From the NCBI RefSeq assembly GCF_014297595.2, contig NZ_CP060414.2, positions 1,550,001 through 1,614,000 on the forward strand: 64,000 bases of DNA, read 5' to 3'. Positions 38,364 to 48,130 of this stretch are shown here, piece by piece (position 1 is the stretch's first letter; each line of letters begins with the position of its first letter). A program made the translations under genes and the position numbers. Under the pieces are notes generated by a model. It was not told the origin of the DNA. It worked only from the letters and a program-made list of their open reading frames with translations, and did not search any database. The DNA comes from Neisseria musculi (GTDB taxonomy: Bacteria; Pseudomonadota; Gammaproteobacteria; Burkholderiales; Neisseriaceae).

Positions 38364-38702
38364 ATGATTAAAGCATTGAGCGTTATTTTCGGCTGTTTGG
38401 CCGTGGGAGAGGCGGCTGTGCATTTCACCGGCATCAAACTGCCCGGCAGCATTATCGGCATGGGCTTTCTGTTTGCCGCCCTGCACGCGGGCTGGGTGAA
38501 AACTGCCTGGCTGCAGCAGATGGTAGACGTTTTGATGGGCAACCTGTCGCTGTTTTTGGTGCCGCCGTGTGTGGCGGTGATGAGCTATCTCGATGTGGTG
38601 GGGCGCGATTTTCTTTCCATCGCCACCGCCACTTTGGTGAGCACGTTTTTGGTGATGTTTGTTACCGGCAAAGTGCATGAGCTGATGCGGAGGTTTTGGT
38701 GA
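38364..38702 (+). CDS. CidA/LrgA-family holin-like protein
   Basis: The 112-aa membrane protein has about four helices and the family segments LPGSIIGMGFLFAAL and FLVPPCVAVMSYLDVV. CidA/LrgA proteins are holin-like and influence murein hydrolase export or metabolite (pyruvate) transport. AAAGGAG lies 8 bp before the ATG. It overlaps the next gene by 1 bp (TGATG), so the two form a coupled pair. Confidence 0.9.
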   Translation: MIKALSVIFGCLAVGEAAVHFTGIKLPGSIIGMGFLFAALHAGWVKTAWLQQMVDVLMGNLSLFLVPPCVAVMSYLDVVGRDFLSIATATLVSTFLVMFVTGKVHELMRRFW

Positions 38703-39394
38703 TGGAAATGCTCGTACACCCGGCCGTTTTGCTGTTTGTTACCGTTACCGTGTATTGGATTGCCAATGTGTTGCGGACACGCACGGGCAGTTTTCTGTGC
38801 AACCCCGTGGTGTTGAGCTCGGCGGCGGTGATTGTTTATCTGAAAACCATCGGCACCGATTATGAAACCTATCGCGAAGCGGCCGCGTTTATCGATTTCT
38901 GGCTGAAACCGGCGGTGGTGTCGCTGGCGGTGCCGCTTTATCTCAACTGGAAAAAAATCAGCAGCCAATGGCTGCCGATTATCGTGTCGCAGGCGGCGGG
39001 CAGCGTAACCGGTATCGTAACCGGTGTATATATCGCCAAATGGATGGGTGCCGAGCGCGAAGTGGTGTTGTCGCTGGCGGCCAAATCGGTTACCAACCCG
39101 ATTGCCATCGAAATCACCCGCACCATCGGCGGTATTCCCGCCATAACCGCCGCCACGGTGATTCTGGCGGGCATGATGGGGCAGATGGCCGGCTTCAGGC
39201 TGATGAGCAGCAGCACCATCAAACTGCCCACTTCGCAAGGGATGTCGATGGGCGCAGCCTCGCACGCAATGGGCATCGCCGCATCGCTCGACCGCAGCCG
39301 CAAATTGGCTGCCTATGCCAGCCTCGGTCTGATTTTCAACGGCATACTCACCTCCGTGTTGGTGCCGGTGCTGATTCCGCTGACAGGGATTTGA
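38702..39394 (+). CDS. CidB/LrgB-family membrane protein
   Basis: The 230-aa multi-pass protein has the LrgB signature regions: FWLKPAVVSLAVPLYLNW, then AKSVTNPIAIEI and MSMGAASHAMGIAAS. It partners the CidA/LrgA-like protein directly upstream. Together they form a transporter or regulator of autolysis. Confidence 0.92.
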   Translation: MEMLVHPAVLLFVTVTVYWIANVLRTRTGSFLCNPVVLSSAAVIVYLKTIGTDYETYREAAAFIDFWLKPAVVSLAVPLYLNWKKISSQWLPIIVSQAAGSVTGIVTGVYIAKWMGAEREVVLSLAAKSVTNPIAIEITRTIGGIPAITAATVILAGMMGQMAGFRLMSSSTIKLPTSQGMSMGAASHAMGIAASLDRSRKLAAYASLGLIFNGILTSVLVPVLIPLTGI

Positions 39395-39710
39395 TGCCGT
39401 GTGTTGCCATTCGTTCGCCACACCAAACAAACCGCAAACAACAGATAATGCCTAACCGGTTTTGCTGCCGCCCCCACGGCCTGAAAAACCGTTCTCTTTA
39501 GCCGGGCGCACGCCGCAACGGCAGCCGAACCGAGCCGCTATCGCGGCAACAGGCCGTCTGAAGCACAACCGGGTCGAACCGGACGGGTGTTTATTCTTTC
39601 AGACGGCCTGTGTATCCGCCGAAATAACTAGCCGCTAACCACAACGCATCATCAACAAAAAGCATGCCCGGCCATACAATCAGCACACCCCATACCGCGA
39701 GCACCACACC
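39395..39710. other. Interval between lrgB-like gene and moaA, with Correia core fragment
   Basis: At about 39480-39540, AAAAACCGTTCTCTTTAGCC followed by CGCCGCAACGGCAG matches part of the Correia-type core. DUS occur at about 39551 and 39598. No gene seen. Confidence 0.45.
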
Positions 39711-40685
39711 ATGCTGACCGACCCATTCGGCCGCACCGTAGATTATCTGCGCATATCCGTAACCGACCGCTGCGATTTGCGCTGCACCTATTGTCTGCCC
39801 AAAGGTTTCAAAGGCTTTGCCGTGCCGAAAGACTGGCTCACGCTGGAAGAAACCGCGCGCATCGCCGCCGCGTTTGCACGGCTGGGCACCAAACGTTTCC
39901 GCCTCACCGGCGGTGAGCCGCTGCTGCGCAAAGGGCTGGCAGATCTGGCCGCCGAAATCAACCGCCAACCCGGCGTGGAAGATATTTCGCTCACCACCAA
40001 CGGCACACAGTTGGGCAGATATGCCCGCACGCTGCGCCAAGCAGGCGTGCGCCGTCTCAACATCAGCCTCGACAGCCTGCGCGGCGACTGCGTGAAAAGC
40101 ATCACCGGCACCGACTGCCTGCCGCAAGTGCTCGAAGGCATCAAAACCGCCAAACAAGCCGGTTTCGAGCGTATCAAAATCAACATGGTACCGCTCAAAG
40201 GCGTGAACGATACCGATTTGGACGACATGGCCGCTTTCTGCATCGAAAACGGCTTTATCCTTAATTTAATCGAAGCCATGCCCATGGGCGCCACCGGGCA
40301 GGCACACGCCAAAGTAAACCTGCAACCCGTACTGGCACAATTGCAGCAGAAATTCAACCTTAAACCTTTTGAAGGCAGAATCGGCGGCGGCCCCGCGCGC
40401 TATTGGCAAAGCGGCAGCGGCGATTTCATTCTCGGCCTGATAACCCCCATGAGCCGGCATTTCTGCGCCACCTGCAACCGCGTGCGCCTTTCCGCCACCG
40501 GCAACCTGCACCTGTGTTTGGGGCAGGAAAACAAAGTGCCGCTGCGTCCGCTGCTGCGCGGCGGCTGCAGCGATGCCGAGCTGGAGCAGGCCGTTTGTGA
40601 TGCAGTGCGGCAAAAACCCGAGAAACACGAGTTTGTCGAAAACCCGCAAAAAATCATCCGCGTTATGGCATTAACGGGCGGCTAA
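39711..40685 (+). CDS. moaA: GTP 3',8-cyclase MoaA
   Basis: This radical-SAM enzyme performs the first step of molybdopterin synthesis. The 324-aa product has the N-terminal cluster motif CDLRCTYC (Cys21, 25, 28), FRLTGGEPLLRKG for SAM binding, and SLTTNGTQL. The C-terminal 4Fe-4S ligands lie in HFCATCNRVR and HLCLG, and the protein ends in Gly-Gly, as in active MoaA. moaC and a moeB-like gene lie at 44.5-45.9 kb. Confidence 0.96.
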   Translation: MLTDPFGRTVDYLRISVTDRCDLRCTYCLPKGFKGFAVPKDWLTLEETARIAAAFARLGTKRFRLTGGEPLLRKGLADLAAEINRQPGVEDISLTTNGTQLGRYARTLRQAGVRRLNISLDSLRGDCVKSITGTDCLPQVLEGIKTAKQAGFERIKINMVPLKGVNDTDLDDMAAFCIENGFILNLIEAMPMGATGQAHAKVNLQPVLAQLQQKFNLKPFEGRIGGGPARYWQSGSGDFILGLITPMSRHFCATCNRVRLSATGNLHLCLGQENKVPLRPLLRGGCSDAELEQAVCDAVRQKPEKHEFVENPQKIIRVMALTGG

Positions 40686-40935
40686 ACACCGGCAGCGGCC
40701 GAAAGCGGCTTCGGCAGAGCCTCTGCCTCCCGCCGCAGGCATAACCGGCCGCCAACACGCTGTTAAAAAATAACGGCAGCGTTGCCCTTACTGAAATTTA
40801 AAAACGGAATACGGCAAGCCCGCCCAACTGCACGCAGCGGCGTTAGGGTGCCCTAACCCACAGAGCGCGTGATGATGCAAACCATTGAAAAAACATTGCA
40901 ACATCGGCGCCCGTGCCGCCTGCCGCCCAATAACG

Positions 40936-41084
40936 AAAACCGGCGGGTTCAGGGTTCGCTATGGCTGATGCGGTGTTCAAAGCCGTTGGGGCCGTCTGAA
41001 AATATTTTTTCAGACGGCCCCAACGATGCTGAAACACAGTAAAACGGCACAAGGCAATGCAGCCCTGCCCGCTTCCGGCTCAAG
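40936..41084 (+). repeat. Intergenic repeat, copy A
   Basis: GGTTCGCTATGGCTGATG, TTCAAAGCCGTTGG, a paired-DUS hairpin (GGGGCCGTCTG... with its complement), then AAAACGGCACAAGGCAATGC and CCCGCTTCCGGCTCAA. Copy B follows 70 bp later with the same block order. Confidence 0.8.
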
Positions 41085-41153
41085 ATGTGCCGACTGCTGA
41101 AACATCAGCAGATTCGCCATCAACGGTTATGCCGCCTGCACCTGCCTTACCGA

Positions 41154-41315
41154 AAATAAATCGGGTTCGCTATAATTGATGTGGATTTCAAAGCCATTGA
41201 AGCCGTCTGAACATATTTTTCAGACGGCTTCAATGGTTCTGAATACCGTGAAACGGTAAAAAGATATAGTAAAACGGCACAAGGCGGTGCAGCCCTACCC
41301 GCTTCCGGCTCAAAG
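41154..41315 (+). repeat. Intergenic repeat, copy B
   Basis: GGTTCGCTATAATTGATG, TTCAAAGCCATTGAA, a paired-DUS hairpin, an extra GTGAAACGGTAAAAAGATAT, then AAAACGGCACAAGGCGGTGC and CCCGCTTCCGGCTCAA. The sequence flanking the hairpin differs from copy A in a compensated way (TTGGGG/CCCCAA against TTGAAG/CTTCAA), so the stem is conserved. Confidence 0.8.
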
Positions 41316-41536
41316 AGGAGCGCCGCCGAAACGGCTTCGGCTTGCAGCGTAGTTGATCCGCAGCAGGCTGCCCCGCCGCAGGCAGCAAATGGTGCAGCAA
41401 AGCCCCCCTGCTGCCCTGATTATTTTAGCGGTATTGGGGGGGTCTGCTGCCCGCTGTCTTGCTTCGTTTTGTGTTTCACCATATCGATATATGGTATGAC
41501 GCATATCGGATTCCGAAACTTTTGCAAACCCGCTTA

Positions 41537-41574
41537 GGCCGTCTGAAAACCCATACCGGTTTTCAGACGGCTTT
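41537..41574 (-). terminator. Paired-DUS terminator after ppc
   Basis: AGGCCGTCTGAAAACC and its complement are followed on the far side by a T-rich stretch, 14 bp beyond the ppc stop. Confidence 0.65.
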
Positions 41575-41588
41575 TTACCAACCCCGCC

Positions 41589-44294
41589 TTACCCGGTGTT
41601 GCGCAGGCCTTGCGCCACGCCGTTGATGGTGAGATGCACCATTTGCAGCAGATAGGCGTTGTCCGGCTCTTGGCGCAGGCGTTTGAGCAGGGCCACCTGC
41701 AAGCCGCCCAGGGCGTTCAGATAAGGAATACGCAAAGCGAGCGAGCGGGCAAGCGTTCGGTTGCCGCTGAGCAGCTCTTCGGTTTGCAGAATATCGAGCA
41801 GCGCCCGGCGGCTTTTGAGATATTCGTTTTTAATCTGAGCAAATATTTCGGCGGCACGCGCGGGCGATTCGCTCAGCGAGGCGTAGTTCTCGGCCAGGGT
41901 CAAATCGGTTTTGGCCATCACCTGCTCCATATTGGAGAGCATGGCTTGGAAAAAGGGGTTGTTGCGGGCGTGGTGTTGCAAGGCTTTCAGACGGCCTGCG
42001 TCTTGACCGCACAGTTCTTCCACCGCGCTGCCGAAACCGTACCACGCGGGCAGCATCAGGCGGTTTTGCGTCCAGGAAAACACCCACGGAATCGCGCGCA
42101 AATCTTGAATCCGCGCGAGGGTTTTACGGCTGGCAGGGCGGCTGCCGAGATTGAGGCTGGCGATTTCCCGAATGGGGCTGGTTTGTAGAAAATAGTCGAC
42201 AAACCCGTCGGCGGTAATCAGGGCGCGGTAATGCTTGAAGGCGCTTTCGGAAAGCGCCTGCATCAGCCGGCTGTCGGGATTTTGGCTCTGCGGCAGCAGG
42301 CTGGCTTCAAGGGTGGCGGCCACCAGGGTTTCCAGGTTGCGGCGGGCGTTGCCCGCATCGGCATATTTGGCGGTAATCACTTCGCCCTGCTCGGTGATGC
42401 GGATTTGGCCGGCCACGCTGTGTTCGGGCTGGGCGAGAATGGCTTGGTAAGAGGGGCCGCCGCCTCGCCCTACGCTGCCGCCGCGTCCGTGAAACAGGCG
42501 CATACGCACACCGTAGCGGCCAAACAGTTCCACCAAGCCCAATTCGGCCTGGTAGAGCCCCCACGAGCTGCTCACATAACCGCCGTCTTTGTTGCTGTCG
42601 GAATAGCCGAGCATGATTTCCTGAAGATTGCCGCGGCTCTCGAGCAGGCTGCGGTACCACGGCAGGGCAAACATGGTGTCCATCACGTTGCAGGCGTTTT
42701 CGAGTGCTTCGATGGTTTCAAACAGCGGCACGATATTGATGCGGCTCTGCGGTTTGCCGTTTTCCTGCAACACCAAGAGGCCGCTTTCCTTCAGCAGCAG
42801 CGCCAAAGCCAAAAGATCGCTGGGCTGCTCGCAATTGGAAATGATGCTTTGGCTGACGGCTTTTTCTCCGAATTCGTTTTTGATTTTACGGGCTTCGTGG
42901 AACACGGCCAACTCGCTTTGGGTGTGTTCGCTGTAATCCGCATAGGGGCTGTAGAGCGGGCGGCGGTTTTGCAGTTCGCGCAGCAGCACGGTTTGCTTTT
43001 CTGTTTCGGTGAGCGCGCGGTAGTTTTCCAAGCCGGCGCGGGCAAACAGCTCGGCCACCACTTCGCTGTGTTTGTCGGCATGTTGGCGCAAATCCAGCGG
43101 CATCATATAAAAGCCGAACACGGATGCGGTTCGGATCAAGTCGGCCACCCGGGCTTCGGCCAAAAGGCCGCTGCGGTTATCGCGCAGCGATTGCTGTATG
43201 GTTTTCAGATCGGCCATAAATTCATCGGCACCGCCATAAGGTTCGAGCAGGCCGAAGTGGCAGCCGAGGGTGAGGCCGAGCCGGCGGCCGCGCGCAATCA
43301 GCCGCGCCATCATGTAGGCAATGGCGCGGCGGTAGGGTTCTTCTTCGTGGGCGATTTCGGTGTCGGGGGAGCGTGCCGACAAGGCCAGTACGCCCTCGTT
43401 CACGCCGACACGGCGCACCGACAGCGGCAAGTCGTTGTAAAGCTCGCTCAGTTGGCGGCGGTAATAATGAAACACGGTGTCGGCATGGCGGGTGAAGGCA
43501 TGGCGCAGGGTGTCGGCAGAAACAAAGGGATTGCCGTCGCGGTCGCCGCCTATCCAGCCGCCGATTTGCAGAATATCGGGCACTCTGATACCCGGATAGG
43601 CCGTCTGAAAGGTTTTTTCTATGCTGCGGTAAAGCTTGGGAAGGGCCTGGAAAAAACTGAGCGGAAAAATCGATACGCCGTTATTGACTTCGTTTTTAAC
43701 GGTGATTTTGAAGTGGCGGGTTTCGCTGGTCTGCCATAAGGCCAGCAGGGTTGCGTCCAGCTCGCTCTGCAACTCTTCCAACGCTTCGGCGCTGTTGCAG
43801 TATTCGCGCCTGGGCAGCAGGGCACTGATGCGGCGGTGGAAATTCAAGGTGGCCTGCCGCTGCACCTCGGTGGGGTGGGCGGTGAGCACGGCGGCGATAT
43901 AGGTGTTGTCGAGCTGGCGCTGAACGGTTTGCAGATCGATTTGGTGTTCGCGCAGTTTGTTTACAGTATCGGCCACGCTGCCGGCGGCGGCACGGCTGCC
44001 GGCCTGCTCGTGCGCCAAACGGCGGCGCTCGTGGTGTACGTCTTCAGCGATATTGAGCATTTGCGCAAACAGGCCGCAGGCCAAAATCAGGTTTTGGGTT
44101 TGCCGCTCGTTGAGCTGCGGCAGCACTGCTTCGATAACTGCACTGCTGTCTTCACAGTCGGCCAGAGTTTTTACGGCATTGAGTACGATTTCGGTGGTTT
44201 CGCTGTGCAGCAGCCTGAACAACGCTTGGGTAAGAAATTCGGCATCTGCGGCCAGCGGAGCATCTTTGGGATTATTCAGAATGTGGAGTCGCAT
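41589..44294 (-). CDS. ppc: Phosphoenolpyruvate carboxylase
   Basis: Ppc converts PEP and bicarbonate to oxaloacetate, replenishing the TCA cycle. It is 901 aa from MRLHILNN (an upstream Met adds 6 aa). Motifs: [12 protein letters not shown] with the catalytic His, [30 protein letters not shown] and the C-terminal Asn-Thr-Gly. Full length. With enolase in the same window, PEP supply and use are both represented. Confidence 0.97.
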   Translation of the reverse strand: MRLHILNNPKDAPLAADAEFLTQALFRLLHSETTEIVLNAVKTLADCEDSSAVIEAVLPQLNERQTQNLILACGLFAQMLNIAEDVHHERRRLAHEQAGSRAAAGSVADTVNKLREHQIDLQTVQRQLDNTYIAAVLTAHPTEVQRQATLNFHRRISALLPRREYCNSAEALEELQSELDATLLALWQTSETRHFKITVKNEVNNGVSIFPLSFFQALPKLYRSIEKTFQTAYPGIRVPDILQIGGWIGGDRDGNPFVSADTLRHAFTRHADTVFHYYRRQLSELYNDLPLSVRRVGVNEGVLALSARSPDTEIAHEEEPYRRAIAYMMARLIARGRRLGLTLGCHFGLLEPYGGADEFMADLKTIQQSLRDNRSGLLAEARVADLIRTASVFGFYMMPLDLRQHADKHSEVVAELFARAGLENYRALTETEKQTVLLRELQNRRPLYSPYADYSEHTQSELAVFHEARKIKNEFGEKAVSQSIISNCEQPSDLLALALLLKESGLLVLQENGKPQSRINIVPLFETIEALENACNVMDTMFALPWYRSLLESRGNLQEIMLGYSDSNKDGGYVSSSWGLYQAELGLVELFGRYGVRMRLFHGRGGSVGRGGGPSYQAILAQPEHSVAGQIRITEQGEVITAKYADAGNARRNLETLVAATLEASLLPQSQNPDSRLMQALSESAFKHYRALITADGFVDYFLQTSPIREIASLNLGSRPASRKTLARIQDLRAIPWVFSWTQNRLMLPAWYGFGSAVEELCGQDAGRLKALQHHARNNPFFQAMLSNMEQVMAKTDLTLAENYASLSESPARAAEIFAQIKNEYLKSRRALLDILQTEELLSGNRTLARSLALRIPYLNALGGLQVALLKRLRQEPDNAYLLQMVHLTINGVAQGLRNTG

Positions 44295-44551
44295 AAGGTT
44301 TCTTCTTAACATTATTAATACAACTCATTGTATATCAAGGCATAACAAGAAACCATCATGGTTGGCGATGTAGCGGTATGTAATTTGATGTAAGTGGGCG
44401 GCCGCCGGGGCTGTCGGGGGGCAGGCCGTCTGAAAATAATTTATTCGCCAAACCATAGCTCCGACTCTGAAAATCCATTAGAATAAACCGCTGTGCCGTT
44501 GTGTTCAGGGAAACCTAACGGTTTAATTTAAAACACATTCAGGAAACGACT

Positions 44552-45052
44552 ATGATTGATTTATCCCATTTCAACGAAAACAACGAAGCCCATATGGTCG
44601 ATATCGGCGAAAAAGCCCCCACCAAACGCGTGGCACGTGCCAGCGGCTATATCAATATGACCCCTGATGCCGTCAAATATATTGCAGACGGCTCTGCCGA
44701 CAAGGGGGATGTGCTCGGTATTGCCCGCGTGGCTGCTATCCAGGCTGCCAAGCAAACCGGTTTTCTGATTCCGCTGTGCCACCCTGTTGCCCTCACCCAT
44801 GTGCGCGTGGATTTCGATGTCGATGTGCAGCTTGCCCGCGTCAAAGCCGTGGTGGCCGCCAGCACAGAGGGCAAAACCGGCGTGGAAATGGAAGCCTTAA
44901 CCGGCGTCAACATTGCGCTGCTCACCATTTACGATATGCTCAAAGCCGTGGATAAAAACATGGTTATTTCACAAATCCACCTTGAAGAGAAAACCGGCGG
45001 CAAGAGCGGCACGTTCACCTTTGACAACAGCCTCGAAAACCTCAACTATTAA
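44552..45052 (+). CDS. moaC: Cyclic pyranopterin monophosphate synthase MoaC
   Basis: MoaC converts the MoaA product to cPMP. The 166-aa product has [29 protein letters not shown] and [20 protein letters not shown], then [20 protein letters not shown]. All are conserved family segments with the active-site Lys and His residues. It is followed by a MoeB-like gene 24 bp downstream. Confidence 0.97.
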   Translation: MIDLSHFNENNEAHMVDIGEKAPTKRVARASGYINMTPDAVKYIADGSADKGDVLGIARVAAIQAAKQTGFLIPLCHPVALTHVRVDFDVDVQLARVKAVVAASTEGKTGVEMEALTGVNIALLTIYDMLKAVDKNMVISQIHLEEKTGGKSGTFTFDNSLENLNY

Positions 45053-45076
45053 CCCCCGCTACCCATCATATATAGT

Positions 45077-45880
45077 ATGGATGACCGCGACCTTTTACGT
45101 TACAGCCGCCACATACTGCTCGAAGAAATCGGTATCGAAGGCCAGCAGAAGCTGCTTGATGCCTCGGCATTAGTGGTGGGCTGCGGCGGTTTGGGCGCGG
45201 CCGTTCTGCCTTATCTGGCCGCTGCCGGCGTGGGCCGTCTGATTATCGCCGATGGCGATGCTGTCGATGAAACCAATCTGCAACGGCAAACCGCGTTTTC
45301 TGAAGCCGATATCGGCAACAGCAAAGCCCAAGCCATGAAAGGCCGTCTGAACGCCATCAACAGCCGCACTCAGATCACCGCTTTAAATGAGCACCTGACC
45401 GAATCCCGCCTGCACGATTTGATGCAGTATTGCGATATTGCCATCGACTGCAGCGATAACTTCCCCACCCGCGTGTCTATCAACCGTGCAGCCGTTGCCA
45501 CCCGCACACCGCTGGTCTCCGGTGCGGCCGCGCGCTTTGAAGGCCAGCTTGCCGTTTACCGCCCCGACCTGCCCGACACGCCCTGTTACGCCTGTCTGTT
45601 TGAGGGCAGCGGGGCAAACGATGGAGCCTGCGCCGTATTCGGCGTATTCGCCCCTTTGGTCGGCATTATCGGCACAAGCCAGGCAGCAGAAGCGCTGAAA
45701 ATATTAACCGGTGCCGGCAGCAGCCGTTACGGCATACTGCATCTCTATGATGCGTTAAACAACGAATGGCAGCAGATAACGTTCACCCGTAACCCGCAAT
45801 GCCGCGTTTGTGGCTCCCCGCATTCATTGCGGCCTGCCGGAAAAACGATGCCGCTTATCCAACAATCAAACCGGCAGTAA
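45077..45880 (+). CDS. MoeB/ThiF-family adenylyltransferase
   Basis: This E1-like enzyme activates the C-terminus of a sulfur-carrier protein (MoaD or ThiS). The 267-aa product has the Rossmann motif VVGCGGLGAAVLPYLAAAGVG, DGDAVDETNLQRQ, DCSDNFPTRVSIN and two CxxC zinc pairs (CYAC, CRVCG). The position directly after moaC favours MoeB. It lacks a rhodanese domain. Confidence 0.9.
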   Translation: MDDRDLLRYSRHILLEEIGIEGQQKLLDASALVVGCGGLGAAVLPYLAAAGVGRLIIADGDAVDETNLQRQTAFSEADIGNSKAQAMKGRLNAINSRTQITALNEHLTESRLHDLMQYCDIAIDCSDNFPTRVSINRAAVATRTPLVSGAAARFEGQLAVYRPDLPDTPCYACLFEGSGANDGACAVFGVFAPLVGIIGTSQAAEALKILTGAGSSRYGILHLYDALNNEWQQITFTRNPQCRVCGSPHSLRPAGKTMPLIQQSNRQ

Positions 45881-46271
45881 AATCCACTTGCCAACCAAAA
45901 TTAAAATATCACTTTGTTTTAAAAGAAATTTAATATTCACAAATTCTTCTATACTGAGAAAACCATTTTCTTGTCGCATAAAAACAACTATTCCCTACCC
46001 GACTTATTATCCGACACGCTTGCCATAAAATAAATTTTTAATTTTAAATTAATAAGTTAATTCATTTATTTTAAATAAAAACCGTTAATCCGGCCATCTG
46101 AAACCGCAACTAGAAAATATTAACTAGAAAAATTATTTCATTTTTTGAAAATAATTGTTGGTATAAATACGTTTGTCTTGATAATATACCGTTCATCGGA
46201 AAGCAAACCGATTATCTGAAATTAATTCCGCCTATCCGAAACCGCAACAAACTTTTCAAGGGGCAGACATC
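45881..46271. other. AT-rich gene-free interval
   Basis: About 390 bp that is markedly AT-rich at 45890-46250, a likely promoter region for the following gene. No gene seen. Confidence 0.45.
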
Positions 46272-46937
46272 ATGAATACCATCGCTATCGATATCCAACC
46301 GCAATGCCGTTTTTCCTGCTTTGCCGCAAACGATCAGCAGTGTGTGCACCAGCCTGAAAATATTGTGCCCGAATTAAACCGCCAGGCACGTTTCGCCCAA
46401 AAGCGCGTTTTAGTGGAAAACACTTCAACCGCCAAAGAAACCCTGTGCGCCAGCTTGTGCCGAGGACGGGAGCGCGCGGCGCACAATCTCTTCACATTCA
46501 GCCTCGAAAACCATTTTCCTGATGCTGCAGACTGCCGCGGCATCCATCTGCTCAAAGGTCTTCCCTGCCCCGCCGACTACGACCACGCCATCGAAGCCGA
46601 AGGCGACAAAGCTGCCGGTGTCTGCTTTCACGACAACAAGGAAAGCCGCAGCACCGGCCTGATCGAATGGCTCTATGCCCAAAACGCCCAAACCATTATT
46701 CTCGGCGGTTTGGCAACCGAACACGCCGTTTTGGAAACCGCGCAGCATCTGGCTTGGTATAACGACAATTGGCACGTTATCGTCAATCTTTCCGCCTGTC
46801 GCGGCTACACACCCGAGGGGACGCTTAAAGCCGTTTCCGCCCTGCGTCAGGCCGGCATTACCGTGGTAACCGACACAGACGATATTCCCGCAGCCATCGC
46901 TGCCGGCGCACCTTTGTGGATGAGCAAGGTTTCTTAA
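46272..46937 (+). CDS. Isochorismatase-fold cysteine hydrolase-like protein, catalytic Cys missing
   Basis: The 221-aa protein resembles nicotinamidase/isochorismatase hydrolases: AIDIQPQCRFSC at the start with the first Asp, a HLLKGLPCPADYDH region and IILGGLATEHAVLETAQHLA. In active enzymes the last motif contains a nucleophilic Cys (GLATDYCV-type); here the position is Ala. It may be inactive or have changed function. A ribosome site AAGGGG lies upstream. Its neighbours are unrelated. Confidence 0.75.
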   Translation: MNTIAIDIQPQCRFSCFAANDQQCVHQPENIVPELNRQARFAQKRVLVENTSTAKETLCASLCRGRERAAHNLFTFSLENHFPDAADCRGIHLLKGLPCPADYDHAIEAEGDKAAGVCFHDNKESRSTGLIEWLYAQNAQTIILGGLATEHAVLETAQHLAWYNDNWHVIVNLSACRGYTPEGTLKAVSALRQAGITVVTDTDDIPAAIAAGAPLWMSKVS

Positions 46938-47307
46938 GGCAGAATCCGGTTGGGCGGCTTATTTATATTTTGCAAACATCTTAAATAAGCAGGGCGCATC
47001 ATGCTGAATTTTATCCGAGAATATGCAGATATCCCTGCCCGTTTGAAAGTTTCTCCAGCTTAAATTTATCCGAATCTCTCTGCAGACACTCCCATCTGTA
47101 AGAGCACTTTTCAGGCCGTCTTTTCAGACGGCCTCTTTTTATACCGAGCCGGTTTCATTCCATCACATCAACTCAAAACTGCATTGTTTTCCAAACAAAC
47201 CCGTTTAAAAATAATTGATTCAACATGGTTTCAGACGGCCTGAAACGGCGCATCTCCACCCCTATGCCTGATGCGGCAAAGCCCTATTTCACCGCCATTA
47301 AAATTTT
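46938..47307. other. Gene-free interval before the IS element
   Basis: It contains a paired DUS (about 47113-47137, CAGGCCGTC facing GACGGCCT with almost no loop) and nothing else recognisable. Confidence 0.45.
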
Positions 47308-48027
47308 GGGGCTGTCCTAGATAACTAGAACAAATCCTGCTTTACTAATTGTTTTAAAATAGAAATTTGAAATTTTATCTCACTGTTGTTAAAACGCCAT
47401 TCACACTCTTTCAAATACAGTTCAAAATGCTCTTTGGGAATGCCGTTAAACTTGCGTAAATGGCGTTTTGCTTGGTTCCAAAAGTTCTCAATTCCGTTAA
47501 TGTGATTTTGTCGCTCAGCAAAATGTGTGCTGTGATTGATCCGAAAATGTGAAAATTCGCTCACATCAAGAACGTCATAACTTTTGTAACAATCGGTATA
47601 AACAATGCTGTCAGGCTTCACTTGCTCGCGGATAATTGGCAATAAAGTCGCAGTTTGTGTATTGGGTACGGCAACGGTGTAAACCTTACCATTACGCTTC
47701 AAAAGCCCGAATACAGCCACTTTGCCAGCCGCACCGCGACCACGTTTGCCTTTGCGTTGTCCGCCAAAATAGCTTTCATCAACTTCTACTTCACCATCAA
47801 GCATTTCCAGATGCGGGCTGTTGTGATAGATAAGTAAGCGCAAACGGTGGAAGTAATAGGCAGCGGTATTTTTATTGACGCTAACTAATTGCGCCGCTGT
47901 GCGAGCGGTAACACCTGCAACAAATAGTTCAATCAGTTTGTTTTGCTTGTACTGACTTAAACGACTTTTTCTCATAGGGATTATTCTAACCTGAAGTTAA
48001 ATTTCCCTAGTTATCTAGTACAGCCCC
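47308..48027 (-). mobile_element. IS1595-family (IS1016-like) insertion sequence
   Basis: A 720-bp element with inverted ends GGGGCTGTCCTAGATAACTAG and CTAGTTATCTAGTACAGCCCC. It is flanked by AAAATTTT on both sides, consistent with the 8-bp target duplication of this family. One intact transposase gene fills it. It sits about 100 bp upstream of prpB. Confidence 0.9.
47325..47975 (-). CDS. IS1595-family transposase
   Basis: The 216-aa DDE-type transposase of the ISXO2/IS1016 group begins with an HTH (AGVTARTAAQLVSVNKNT). The catalytic domain follows: EVEVDESYFGGQRKGKRGRG (first Asp), VYTDCYKSY (second), HINGIENFWNQAKRHLRKF (third acidic/Asn position) and ECEWRFNN. It appears intact, so the element may still be mobile. 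Confidence 0.93.
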   Translation of the reverse strand: MRKSRLSQYKQNKLIELFVAGVTARTAAQLVSVNKNTAAYYFHRLRLLIYHNSPHLEMLDGEVEVDESYFGGQRKGKRGRGAAGKVAVFGLLKRNGKVYTVAVPNTQTATLLPIIREQVKPDSIVYTDCYKSYDVLDVSEFSHFRINHSTHFAERQNHINGIENFWNQAKRHLRKFNGIPKEHFELYLKECEWRFNNSEIKFQISILKQLVKQDLF

Positions 48028-48130
48028 AAAATTTTTAATGGATTCCACCATAATTTTGAGTTTTACAGCAATTTTAAAAATTACTACATTCGCCTACATA
48101 AGAAAAAACAACACAAAAGGAGCACCATAA

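Larger units (their letters stand above)
40686..41588. other. 900-bp gene-free region rich in repeats
   Basis: It contains two related 150-160-bp repeats (below), DUS hairpins and Correia-like end fragments, such as CGAAAATAAATCGGGTTCGC. No credible gene. Confidence 0.55.

Noticed and set aside
41428..41440. G7 tract as a phase-variation site
   Set aside because: It is in a gene-free region and not placed near a start codon or promoter of any supported gene.
42231..43739. Long plus-strand frame opposite ppc (502 aa)
   Set aside because: Antisense of ppc; Ala/Gly/His-rich with no family resemblance.
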